36,619 nt of DNA from UBA3103 sp002365855. Its GTDB lineage: Bacteria; Bacillota; Desulfotomaculia; Desulfotomaculales; Pelotomaculaceae. The position numbers and the translations under genes were made by a program. Where the stretch lies: contig DAOURR010000019.1 in the NCBI GenBank assembly GCA_030627625.1, positions 1 to 36,619 of the forward strand. The letters are read 5' to 3'. Positions 24,695 to 32,253 of the stretch are shown piece by piece (positions within the stretch are counted from its first letter, which is position 1; every line of letters begins with the position of its first letter). The notes below the pieces were generated by a model that was not told where the DNA came from, searched no databases, and saw only the letters and a program-made list of their open reading frames with translations.

Positions 24695-25540
24695 TTAAAA
24701 GAGTAGCTTGCCCGCATCATTCAAGCTATGGCGGTCACCTGATAAGAAATTGAGTACAATCCAGTTGAATTCTTCCGGGTTTTCCACATGTGGAAGGTGC
24801 CCGCAACCGGGGATGACCACTTTCGTTGAGTTTTCAATATTTTTATGAATGTACTCCCCAACCTCTATGTTAAAATCACTTTCCCTATCGGAAAGGATAA
24901 TCAGGGTCGGGATACGAATCTCATTTAAACGCTCGCTTGCATAAGGCTCTAATACGGCTGCAATCCTGGGATCCCAGCTAAAACACTTTTTTGCGTCTCT
25001 CGTTATCTGGAGTACCTTTGCCCTGGCTTCTTTCCTTTCAGGGGAAGGGAAAAAATATTCCCAGAATGGATTATCAATACTCTTCTCTATAGCAGCTTCA
25101 GGCCCTTCGGAATACGCCGTCATATACATATTCATGGCTTCCGTCATAAAATCAGGGGGATAAGGATATCCATTCAGGGCAGGTCCAACCAGGATTAGAG
25201 ATTTTAGAAGCTCCGGATATTTCAGGGCAAAATCAATGGCCACGCTGCCACCAAAAGATGATCCGATCAGAGATACCTTTTTCAGTTCTAAAGCTTCTAT
25301 CAAAAATTTTAAATCATCAAAATACGAAAAAGAGGATACAGGGACATCCGATTTTCCATACCCCCGATGATCATAACAGACCACTTTATATTTGCGGGCA
25401 AAAGTATCCACCTGGTAATCCCAAATACGGAGATCATTAAAAGGGACGCCATGAAGAAGAACTAATGGCTCCCCTTCTCCTTTTATGGAATAAAATAAAC
25501 GGGTGTTATTAACCTGGAGATAATCCTTAATATCCGGCAT
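24695..25540 (-). CDS. Alpha/beta hydrolase following iron-sulfur flavoprotein 2
   Basis: 281 residues. The classical fold is visible: LVLLHGVPFND oxyanion loop (about 27-36), YDHRGYGKSD, nucleophile elbow GSSFGG with Ser95, acid in LIILSDRESDF, and His in GCGHLPHVENPEEF near residue 250. It resembles small esterases or C-C hydrolases; the substrate cannot be assigned. It starts one base after the flavoprotein stop, so the pair is one operon. It is not closely similar to the hydrolase at 6584-7522, which has a longer N-terminus. A haloperoxidase-like or dienelactone-like activity is also possible. Confidence 0.85.
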   Translation of the reverse strand: MPDIKDYLQVNNTRLFYSIKGEGEPLVLLHGVPFNDLRIWDYQVDTFARKYKVVCYDHRGYGKSDVPVSSFSYFDDLKFLIEALELKKVSLIGSSFGGSVAIDFALKYPELLKSLILVGPALNGYPYPPDFMTEAMNMYMTAYSEGPEAAIEKSIDNPFWEYFFPSPERKEARAKVLQITRDAKKCFSWDPRIAAVLEPYASERLNEIRIPTLIILSDRESDFNIEVGEYIHKNIENSTKVVIPGCGHLPHVENPEEFNWIVLNFLSGDRHSLNDAGKLLF

Positions 25541-25541
25541 A

Positions 25542-26312
25542 TTAATTAACTCCTTCCAATTTAGAGGACTGATTGCTTGTCTTTGTTTTCGCCAGCATCA
25601 TATCCACCATCTTATTGCATTTCTGAATGAAAACATCAACCGGTATGAAATTTATCTTTTCTAAAGACTTTTGCGTTTCCATGGATAATTTCATATCAGC
25701 TGCAATTTCCCGGCCCGCTTTACACAGGGTTTCTTTATAGCCGTTTATTACAGGCTCCAATTCCTTTATTCCCGCTGTTAACACCATGCCTGCGGGCGCA
25801 TATATTTCAGCTATCAGCTCCATATGAAAGTTTCTTGCGACTCTTTTCATCACAAGAGAAACAGCCTGGAATTGTGACCTTTCCGGGTAGCCAGAATTTG
25901 AAATAACTACCATCTTCGGAGGCACCCCGTTTTTGAATCGTTTTGATTTGCCGCCCCTGGTTTCCCCGTTTTCGTCCTTTTCAAAATAAGGATTGCCGAT
26001 ACAGATAGTCCGGTCCAAAAATACCTTCAACATTCCTGATATATTATCGATATACAGCGGTGTGGCAAAGACAACTATATCAGATTCAACATATTTCGAT
26101 ATTAATTCTTCCATATCGTCATTAATGACGCATTTCCCTCCGGAAAATACGCAGCTGCGGCAAGCCTTACAATGATTAATTTCCTTACTGGCCAGAAAGA
26201 TATTTTCGACTTCGGCTCCCGCCGCTTCAGCGCCCTCTAAAAATGCCGTGACCATAACGTTCGTATTGCCGGAGGCTCCCATGGGGCTTCCGTTAAAAGC
26301 GGTGATTTTCAT
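25542..26312 (-). CDS. Iron-sulfur flavoprotein (NADPH-dependent FMN reductase-like), copy 2
   Basis: 256 residues, paralogue of 14842-15579. The N-terminal 60 residues are nearly the same (MKITAFNGSP...SGNTNVMVTAFLEGAEAAGAEVENIFLA). The cluster motif is identical in spacing: C48, C51, C54, C61 in HCKACRSCVFSGGKC. Flavin-fold features follow (IVVFATPLYIDNISGMLKVFLDR; MVVISNSGYPERSQFQ). It is the first gene of a two-gene operon with an alpha/beta hydrolase. Upstream sequence to about 26510 is homologous to that of copy 1, including the hairpin, though here a toxin gene instead of a dikinase lies beyond. It probably derives from duplication of the tail of a dikinase unit. Confidence 0.85.
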   Translation of the reverse strand: MKITAFNGSPMGASGNTNVMVTAFLEGAEAAGAEVENIFLASKEINHCKACRSCVFSGGKCVINDDMEELISKYVESDIVVFATPLYIDNISGMLKVFLDRTICIGNPYFEKDENGETRGGKSKRFKNGVPPKMVVISNSGYPERSQFQAVSLVMKRVARNFHMELIAEIYAPAGMVLTAGIKELEPVINGYKETLCKAGREIAADMKLSMETQKSLEKINFIPVDVFIQKCNKMVDMMLAKTKTSNQSSKLEGVN

Positions 26313-26430
26313 AATTTTTTAATACCCTCCTTTTTTTACTTCTAAAGCGTAAGCCTGTAAATTTCCTTTACTCCGTACTTAACTAACTGAAAACCTGCCC
26401 TAAAAAATTCACACCTGTCTATCCAGTCGA

Positions 26431-26463
26431 AAAAACAACGACCACCCCGACTTGGGCGGCCGT
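26431..26463 (-). terminator. Hairpin/terminator upstream of flavoprotein 2
   Basis: Minus-strand stem ACGGCC/GGTCGT (26438-26463, one G-U pair) followed by TTGTTTTTT. Homologous to 15785-15816. It now terminates transcripts coming from the toxin-antitoxin genes. Confidence 0.5.
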
Positions 26464-26542
26464 CTCTAAAATACTATCTCAAGAATATTTAAATTAATTT
26501 GGCTATATTACTCTTTTGGAATAAACCCGGCGGTAAACCAAT

Positions 26543-26800
26543 TTATGCTTTTCGTAAAATGTCTTGGTGACCAATAGCGTGAAGTATTAGCGTGTCGCTG
26601 TTTTGTTCAAAAACAATCCTAATATCTTTGTTAACATAAGCCTCCCAAAACCCTGTACCCTTGATTCGATGAATCTTTAGTGAATTATGTTTTGGATTGA
26701 CAGCCATAAAACTTAGGGTTTTCCTGGCCTGTTTTCGCTCGGCAGGCGATAGCTGCCGAAAGTCATTATTAAAAGGATCAGTTAGAATTATCGTCGGCAT
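26543..26800 (-). CDS. RelE/ParE-superfamily toxin
   Basis: 85 residues from ATG 26800 (MPTIILTDPFNNDFRQLSP), chosen because GGGGAAG lies at correct spacing; a longer frame to 26815 exists. The features are those of small RelE-fold ribonuclease toxins: an opening strand, a helix (SPAERKQARKTLSFM), then SLKIHRIKGTGFWEAYVNKDIRIVFEQ and a closing ILHAIGHQDI. Such toxins cleave mRNA at the ribosome until neutralised by their antitoxin. It overlaps the antitoxin gene by 23 bases, fitting a translationally coupled type II module. Confidence 0.8.
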   Translation of the reverse strand: MPTIILTDPFNNDFRQLSPAERKQARKTLSFMAVNPKHNSLKIHRIKGTGFWEAYVNKDIRIVFEQNSDTLILHAIGHQDILRKA

Positions 26801-27080
26801 TGTTTTCTTCCCCAAGAAATTCTAATAATTCGTCGGCATCGGAAAATGTTTTATATCGGCCTTCTTTTAAGGCGTCAGCGCTTTGCTTCATTTTTCCCTG
26901 CCAAACCTCAGACCAAAAATACTCCTGGCTTTTATCATGCCATGCAACGGGTTTGATAAAAATTCCCCCATCCCGTTCCTCTAAGGCGATATAATCCCCT
27001 TCCTGTATATTTAATTTTTTAGCAATCTGAGACAGACTGATAAGCATACGTTTTTGTACCTGTTGAATAATCTCCGGCAT
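26778..27080 (-). CDS. AbrB/MazE-type antitoxin
   Basis: 100 residues. The N-terminal swapped-hairpin DNA-binding fold of the AbrB/SpoVT class is recognisable: VQKRMLISLSQIAKKLNIQEGDYIALEERDGGIFIKPV (about 8-45). The acidic C-terminal part (TFSDADELLEFLGEENNADDN) likely wraps the toxin. The gene precedes and overlaps the toxin. A dyad at 27101-27124 just upstream is a good autoregulatory operator. Confidence 0.8.
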   Translation of the reverse strand: MPEIIQQVQKRMLISLSQIAKKLNIQEGDYIALEERDGGIFIKPVAWHDKSQEYFWSEVWQGKMKQSADALKEGRYKTFSDADELLEFLGEENNADDNSN

Positions 27081-27100
27081 CTATGACGCCTCCCTTAACT

Positions 27101-27124
27101 GATAAGCTGTAAATACAGTTTATC
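27101..27124. promoter_or_regulatory. Operator dyad of the AbrB-type module
   Basis: GATAA-g-CTGTA-aa-TACAG-t-TTATC: a 24-bp inverted repeat, perfect but for the g/t pair, about 20 bases before the antitoxin start. Such sites bind the toxin-antitoxin complex in autoregulated modules. Confidence 0.65.
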
Positions 27125-27347
27125 TGCATATTAAGATGTTGTCAATTAAAACCCTCTTGTTAAATATTTCCCGGTAGAATTATCACGAAATAAAATTCTT
27201 TAGAAATAATTGTCGGCCTGCTTTCAATACTCCGACGTCTTATGTAATGAATACTGATAAGTGATCTGGTCCTTGACAGCTAAAAAACCGTCGGCCCATC
27301 CATAACAAATGAAGGACGAGGTGACGCCGATATCGGATTTTTGTTTT
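27125..27347. other. Spacer between the two toxin-antitoxin modules
   Basis: About 220 bases without a convincing gene, RNA or repeat. It holds the promoter region of the left module and the end of the right one. Confidence 0.3.
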
Positions 27348-27650
27348 TCATAGTAAATACTCATATTGCCTGCGTCCGTATAGGATGCGGTGAATTTCTA
27401 CGCGGTTGCCGTTCACGACGTAAAATACCAGATAGTTATGCACTATCAGCACGCGGTAGCCCTTAACCCTCAACACCGGGCTTTTTAACAGCGGACACCG
27501 GCCAGGCATTTGTGATAGCGAGCTGATGCCTAGCACAATTTCGTCGTACAGCTTGAGCGCTGCATCAGGCGAAAGCTCGTTGACATAATCGACGATATCC
27601 TGCATATCCTGCTTGGCCGAGGGAAAGATCAACAGCCTATAATTTTCCAT
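27348..27650 (-). CDS. ParE/RelE-superfamily toxin
   Basis: 100 residues from the ATG at 27650 (MENYRLLIFPSAKQDMQDIVDYVNE); the frame opens at 27656. ParE-like features: N-terminal strand and helix (SAKQDMQDIVDYVNELSPDAALKLYDEI), SLSQMPGRCPLL, then LRVKGYRVLIVHNYLVFYVV and a closing VEIHRILYGRRQYEYLL, whose RILYGRRxY tail is typical. ParE proteins poison gyrase and RelE relatives cleave mRNA; which applies is not decided. It overlaps the antitoxin gene by up to about 20 bases. Confidence 0.85.
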   Translation of the reverse strand: MENYRLLIFPSAKQDMQDIVDYVNELSPDAALKLYDEIVLGISSLSQMPGRCPLLKSPVLRVKGYRVLIVHNYLVFYVVNGNRVEIHRILYGRRQYEYLL

Positions 27651-27909
27651 GAACACTTGATCTCAGCTTCTTCGCGACCTTTAAGAAATCCTCTCCCGCC
27701 GCGCCGTTTGCAATCTCAGCCTCAGCTTCAGCCAGCTTTCCATAGAGTTCAATGATCGCCTGCTGCCTCTCGTATGCTTCTATGCTCATTACCACCATAT
27801 CGCCTACACCGTTTTTTGTAATAAAAACCGGCTCACGCTCCCTGCGGCAAAACTCTGAGATTTCGTTGGCGTTGTTCCGCAAATCGGAAATTGGCCGGAT
27901 ATTCGGCAT
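27637..27909 (-). CDS. Phd/YefM-type antitoxin
   Basis: 90 residues with the standard Phd/YefM start: IRPISDLRNNANEISEFCRREREPVFITKNGVGDMVVMSIEAYERQQAIIELYGKL. The N-terminal half binds DNA and the C-terminal half (AEAEIANGAAGEDFLKVAKKL) binds the toxin. First gene of the pair; a dyad lies about 30 bases upstream. Confidence 0.88.
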   Translation of the reverse strand: MPNIRPISDLRNNANEISEFCRREREPVFITKNGVGDMVVMSIEAYERQQAIIELYGKLAEAEAEIANGAAGEDFLKVAKKLRSSVHGKL

Positions 27910-27935
27910 GATAAGCCCTCCTCGCTCTCAATATC

Positions 27936-27955
27936 TATGCACTAAATATAGCATA
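27936..27955. promoter_or_regulatory. Operator-like dyad of the Phd/ParE module
   Basis: TATGC and GCATA arms (27936-27940 and 27951-27955) around ten AT-rich bases, placed where the minus-strand promoter of the antitoxin gene should be. Weaker than the dyad of the other module. Confidence 0.45.
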
Positions 27956-28196
27956 ATTTTGATAATCAATCAAACCCTGGGAAGCTAATGTCTTTTATGG
28001 GCTAAATCTTTGTCTTTCCTCAACAAAGTGTGGGCAGATTAATAAATCTTGTTACACCTGGCAAGGGATAAGGTAAAAATATTTTAATGTGTAAAACAGG
28101 TTTTTCTTATGCCTGCGAAACTGGTAAAATAAACGGGAAAGAAGCCTTTTCTTTCCACTGCCGTGGAAGCTATTATCTTTTATACAGGAGGGAAAT

Positions 28197-29204
28197 ATGG
28201 AATATAGAAAACTGGGGAAAACAGGGTTAACCATTTCTGTGATCGGGTTTGGCGGCATACCCATCCAGCGGGTTTCAGCCGGTGAGGCTTGCGCGATTGT
28301 AAACAGGGCTCTGGACCTGGGCATCAATTTTTTTGACACTGCCCGTGCCTACACCGACAGCGAGGAAAAGCTGGGCGCCCCTTTAAAAGCAAGGAGAAAA
28401 GAGGCCGTTGTCGCCACCAAGTCCATGGCCAGGACCAGGGAAGCAATGGGCGCGGACATTAAGAAAAGCCTTAAGACGATGGGTCTGGACTATATAGATT
28501 TGTACCAGATGCACAATGTTAAAAGCAAAAGGGATCTGGACAGGGTTCTAAGTCCTGACGGCGCCCTGGCCGCTTTAATAGAGGCAAAAGAAGAAGGCCT
28601 GGTGAGACACATAGGTGTTACGGGGCATATTAAAGATTTTTTAGTGGACACGCTGCAGTTGGAGGAAGTTGAAACGGTACAGTTCCCTTTCAACGCGGTA
28701 GAGACCGTGGGCGTACCGACGCTGCTGGAGCAGGCCGCGGAAAAAGGAATTGGCGCCATCGTGATGAAACCGCTTGCCGGGGGTGCTTTTAGAAACAAAA
28801 ACCTCGCCCTGCGGTATATTTTAGAGCATGCTGTATCGACCCTTATCCCTGGAATGGACTCGCTGGAGCAGGTGGAAGAAAACGCCGGGGTAGGATGTAA
28901 CCCGCATACTCTAACCATCGCCGAGAAAAAAATACTGGAAGAAGAGGTTAATACTCTTGGCGGCGCATTCTGCAGGCGCTGTGAGTACTGCAAACCCTGC
29001 AGTCAGCGTATCGACATCCCGACGGTATTTTTACTTGACGGCTATTATACGAGATACAATTTACAGGACTGGGCCAGGGATCGCTACCAGGGCTTAAAGG
29101 CCAAAGTGGACGCCTGTATCGATTGCGGCGAATGCGAAGCCTGGTGCCCATATGACCTGCCCATACGTCAGATGCTAGCCGAAGCGGCATCCCGGCTGGC
29201 CTAG
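28197..29204 (+). CDS. Aldo/keto reductase with C-terminal [4Fe-4S] ferredoxin domain
   Basis: 335 residues. The AKR barrel opens MEYRKLGKTGLTISVIGFGGIP and carries the catalytic tetrad: D47 and Y52 (FFDTARAYTDSE), K75 (VVATKS) and H106 (YQMHNV). After about residue 250 come two cysteine groups: CRRCEYCKPCSQRIDIP and CIDCGECEAWCPYDLPI. They form the ferredoxin-like domain common in AKRs of anaerobes. The family reduces carbonyls with NADPH or takes electrons through the clusters; the substrate is unknown. ATG 28197 follows GGAGGG. It is monocistronic, with a REP-like sequence just after the stop. Confidence 0.9.
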   Translation: MEYRKLGKTGLTISVIGFGGIPIQRVSAGEACAIVNRALDLGINFFDTARAYTDSEEKLGAPLKARRKEAVVATKSMARTREAMGADIKKSLKTMGLDYIDLYQMHNVKSKRDLDRVLSPDGALAALIEAKEEGLVRHIGVTGHIKDFLVDTLQLEEVETVQFPFNAVETVGVPTLLEQAAEKGIGAIVMKPLAGGAFRNKNLALRYILEHAVSTLIPGMDSLEQVEENAGVGCNPHTLTIAEKKILEEEVNTLGGAFCRRCEYCKPCSQRIDIPTVFLLDGYYTRYNLQDWARDRYQGLKAKVDACIDCGECEAWCPYDLPIRQMLAEAASRLA

Positions 29205-29211
29205 CCCTAGC

Positions 29212-29240
29212 AAGTGGGGACGGTTCTTGACTTACCAGTG
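29212..29240. repeat. REP-like repeat, copy 1
   Basis: AAGTGGGGACGGTTCTTGAC followed by TTACCAGTG. It matches the element at 36470-36500 at nearly all positions. Short GGGGACGGTTCTT elements of this sort are dispersed in many Clostridia and are associated with REP-associated tyrosine transposases. It directly follows the aldo/keto reductase stop. Confidence 0.6.
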
Positions 29241-29470
29241 AATTCGCCCGCCCTGCGAGCGTCTCATCCATAGGTGTCAGATGGATTCTTCAACTGAATT
29301 TCCATTCTAACCTCTAATCTGCTATGGTCGAAATAAATTATAATGTAAGTAATAGGAAAACCATTAATCACAAAGCAGGAACCAAACGACGCATATACAG
29401 CATCGTATAAAACGTTTAACAGGAGGAGGGCAACAAGTCCTTTGCCAACCTGGCGCGCCTGCTCCTAAAT

Positions 29471-30232
29471 ATGCAGAAAAATATGGAAGTGATTAAGATG
29501 AAGAGTCAAATCAAATCCTTTAAGGCTGCCTCTATAATGAATAACTCAAACCTACTTGGATTTTACACAGCAATCACCACATCTTTATTAACTTTGGTGA
29601 CTTTCGGTATCGCAATATTTACCCCACCGTTATCAGGTCCATTTTGTACGGGTTCATGTGTTGAATATCCATTTACAAATATTATTTCGCGCTTTCCCAG
29701 AGATTACTATTGGATGTATCCGGCGATTTTGTTGTCTTTAATTTTTATTGTACTTGTGGTATGCATCCACCATTATGCACCCAAGGAGAAAAAGGTATTT
29801 AGCCAGATCGGATTGTCCTTTGCCCTAATTTCGGCATCAGTATTAATCACCGACTATTTTATTCAAATATCTGTTATACAGCCCAGCCTCCTTAACGGGG
29901 AAACCGACGGTATAGCGATACTGACTCAGTATAATCCGCACGGAATCTTTATCGCTCTTGAAGAAGTAGGTTATTTAATGATGAGTATAACCTTCCTTTG
30001 TATAGCTCCGGTTTTTTCGGGAATTAACAGTTTGGAAAGTGGAATCCGACGGATCTTCATCACAAGTTTTATTCTAACGATCATTTCACTCATCATATTT
30101 TCTGCTTCTTATGGAATACACCGTGAATATCGATTTGAAGTGGCTGTTATCACGATTAACTGGATAGTACTGATAGTCTCCGGTTTACTATTGAGCGTTC
30201 TATTTAAAAGGGCCATGAGAATTTCATCATGA
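29471..30232 (+). CDS. Unknown integral membrane protein, six predicted helices
   Basis: 253 residues from the first ATG. The third Met (29498, MKSQIKSFKAAS), with GGAAGTG at seven bases, may be the true start. By eye there are six hydrophobic segments: about 28-50, 78-102, 113-136, 153-180, 190-214 and 222-245. Loop residues of note are PFCTGSCVEYPF after helix 1, with two cysteines outside, and LTQYNPHGIFIALEEVGY before helix 4. I do not recognise the family and assign no function. It stands alone on the plus strand, convergent with the ABC exporter operon, and is more AT-rich than its neighbours, which may indicate separate origin. Confidence 0.7.
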   Translation: MQKNMEVIKMKSQIKSFKAASIMNNSNLLGFYTAITTSLLTLVTFGIAIFTPPLSGPFCTGSCVEYPFTNIISRFPRDYYWMYPAILLSLIFIVLVVCIHHYAPKEKKVFSQIGLSFALISASVLITDYFIQISVIQPSLLNGETDGIAILTQYNPHGIFIALEEVGYLMMSITFLCIAPVFSGINSLESGIRRIFITSFILTIISLIIFSASYGIHREYRFEVAVITINWIVLIVSGLLLSVLFKRAMRISS

Positions 30233-30317
30233 ATTACTTTTGTTTACATGAAATATTCTGGGACAACCATCCCCCTATCCCCCTACTCACAAAGGAGCAA
30301 AATAAACTGAACTATCA

Positions 30318-32249
30318 TCACGCGCTTGCGGGGCCGGAAAACTGGCTGTTATATAGTTCCGCATAGAAGCCGCCCCTGGCCAGAAGTTCATTGTGGCTGC
30401 CCTGCTCTATGATTGCTCCCTTATTCATTACCAGGATCAGGTCGGCGTCACGGATCGTTGACAGCCTGTGGGCAATGACAAAACTGGTTCTTCCCTTCAT
30501 TAAGTTTGCCATTGCTCGCTGGACCAGCACCTCTGTTCTTGTGTCGATGTTGCTGGTGGCCTCATCCAGTATGAGGATCGCCGGGTCTGCCAGGATGGCT
30601 CGTGCGATGGTCAGCAGCTGCTTTTGGCCTTGCGAGATATTGGTAGCTTCTTCGTTCAGTATAGTGTCATAGCCATCCGGGAGAGTCTTGATGAAGTGAT
30701 CAGCATTGGCAGCTTTTGCCGCGCTGATAATCTCTTGCCCAGTAGCACCCTCCCGGCCATAAGCAATATTGTCTCTGATGGTTCCGTTAAACAGCCAGGT
30801 ATCCTGCAGCACCATGCCGAACATCGTGCGCAGATCTCCCCGCTTCATGTCCTTGATATCTACGCCGTCGACAGTGATCCGGCCGCCTTGAACTTCATAG
30901 AAGCGCATAATCAGATTAACCAGTGTGGTCTTGCCCGCTCCTGTCGGACCGACAATAGCGACGGTGCTGCCTTCCTTGACATCCAGGCTGAGGTCTTCCA
31001 TCAGCGGATCATCTTCCTTGTAGCCGAACTTCACATGCTCAAATTTTACTTTTCCTTTTGGGAACTCGATTACTTTGGCATCTTCCTTATCCGGGATTTG
31101 TTCCTCCTCATCCAGAATTTCAAATACCCGTTCTGCGGAGGCGACTGTGGACTGCAGCACGTTGGCTATGTTGGCCACCTGGATAATCGGATGGGTAAAC
31201 TGCCTCGTGTACTGGATGAACGCCTGAATATCACCTAACTCAATTCTCTTATGTGCCACTAGAAGTCCGCCAACAACGCATATGACAACGTACCCTATAT
31301 TATTGACAAAGTTCAAGGCCGGGAAGATGATGCCGGACATAAACTGCGCTTTCCACCCAACTCCGTAGAGCCTTTCGTTAATTCCCTTGAACTTCTCAAT
31401 AGAATCTTCCTCATGACCAAACACCTTAACGATTTTATGCCCCGCGTACATTTCCTCGACGTGTCCGTTCAGGTCTCCGATGCATTTCTGCTGAGCCGCA
31501 AAATATATTTGAGATTTCTTGGTGATCATCACGGTTATGAGCATACTGACGGGAAGCGTCACAAGCGCGATCAGGGTCATAACAGGACTGATTGTCAGCA
31601 TCATGATCAGGACACCGACAACAGTTATGACAGACGTGATTAACTGGGTCAGGCTTTGCTGAAGCGTTGTCGCTATGTTGTCCATATCATTCGTGACCCT
31701 GCTCAGGATCTCGCCATAGGTCCGCTGGTCGAAATATTTTAGCGGCAGGTGGTCAAGCTTTTCCTTGACGTTGTTGCGCATCCTGTATACAGTGTTCTGG
31801 GACACGCTCGACATGATGTAACCCATAATATAGCCGCAAAGGGCGCTGATACAATAAAGCGCTACCAGCAAAAGGAGGATCTTACCGATATATCCAAAAT
31901 CAAAGCCAGGGATCGCCTGCTTTTTTAGTTTATTGATAACCTCAACCGGCATTTTTTCCTGGATCGCCGTAGTTAGCTGAATATAATAAGCGTATTGGGC
32001 CATAACCCCATCAGCCAGTTTGGTTGTGGCCTTCCCCATGATTTTGGGGCCTACAATAGAGAAAATAGTACTCGCGACAGACAGGAAAAATACTATTATA
32101 AGACGGTATTTCTCCGGCATCAGGTACTCCGTTAATCTTTTAAGAGTCCCCTTAAAATCCTTCGCTTTTTCTACCGGCATCCCCATGGGACCGCCGCCAA
32201 AACCTCTGGGTCCTGGACGGGCGGACCTTTGTGATCTTTGTTCACTCAT
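30318..32249 (-). CDS. ABC exporter half-transporter, subunit 2 (canonical ATP site residues)
   Basis: 643 residues from ATG 32249 (MSEQRSQRSARPGPRGFGGG); an upstream extension in the open frame overlaps the previous gene and is rejected. The order is: Gly/Pro-rich N-tail, six-helix type I exporter domain (about 50-360), nucleotide-binding domain with Walker A GPTGAGKTT, Q-loop, Walker B LILDEATS with catalytic Glu, and switch His in VIAHRLST. The signature is NISQGQ instead of LSGGQ. Together with subunit 1 it forms a heterodimeric multidrug-type exporter (LmrCD/BmrCD/TM287-288 class). It is the last gene of the MarR-led operon, four bases after subunit 1. Confidence 0.92.
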   Translation of the reverse strand: MSEQRSQRSARPGPRGFGGGPMGMPVEKAKDFKGTLKRLTEYLMPEKYRLIIVFFLSVASTIFSIVGPKIMGKATTKLADGVMAQYAYYIQLTTAIQEKMPVEVINKLKKQAIPGFDFGYIGKILLLLVALYCISALCGYIMGYIMSSVSQNTVYRMRNNVKEKLDHLPLKYFDQRTYGEILSRVTNDMDNIATTLQQSLTQLITSVITVVGVLIMMLTISPVMTLIALVTLPVSMLITVMITKKSQIYFAAQQKCIGDLNGHVEEMYAGHKIVKVFGHEEDSIEKFKGINERLYGVGWKAQFMSGIIFPALNFVNNIGYVVICVVGGLLVAHKRIELGDIQAFIQYTRQFTHPIIQVANIANVLQSTVASAERVFEILDEEEQIPDKEDAKVIEFPKGKVKFEHVKFGYKEDDPLMEDLSLDVKEGSTVAIVGPTGAGKTTLVNLIMRFYEVQGGRITVDGVDIKDMKRGDLRTMFGMVLQDTWLFNGTIRDNIAYGREGATGQEIISAAKAANADHFIKTLPDGYDTILNEEATNISQGQKQLLTIARAILADPAILILDEATSNIDTRTEVLVQRAMANLMKGRTSFVIAHRLSTIRDADLILVMNKGAIIEQGSHNELLARGGFYAELYNSQFSGPASA

Positions 32250-32253
32250 ACTG

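Noticed and set aside
29421..29492. AGGAGGAGGG followed by a frame ending APKYAEKYGSD
   Set aside because: It looks like a ribosome site or a coding tail, but there is no start codon at suitable spacing and no recognisable family; possibly decayed sequence before the membrane protein.
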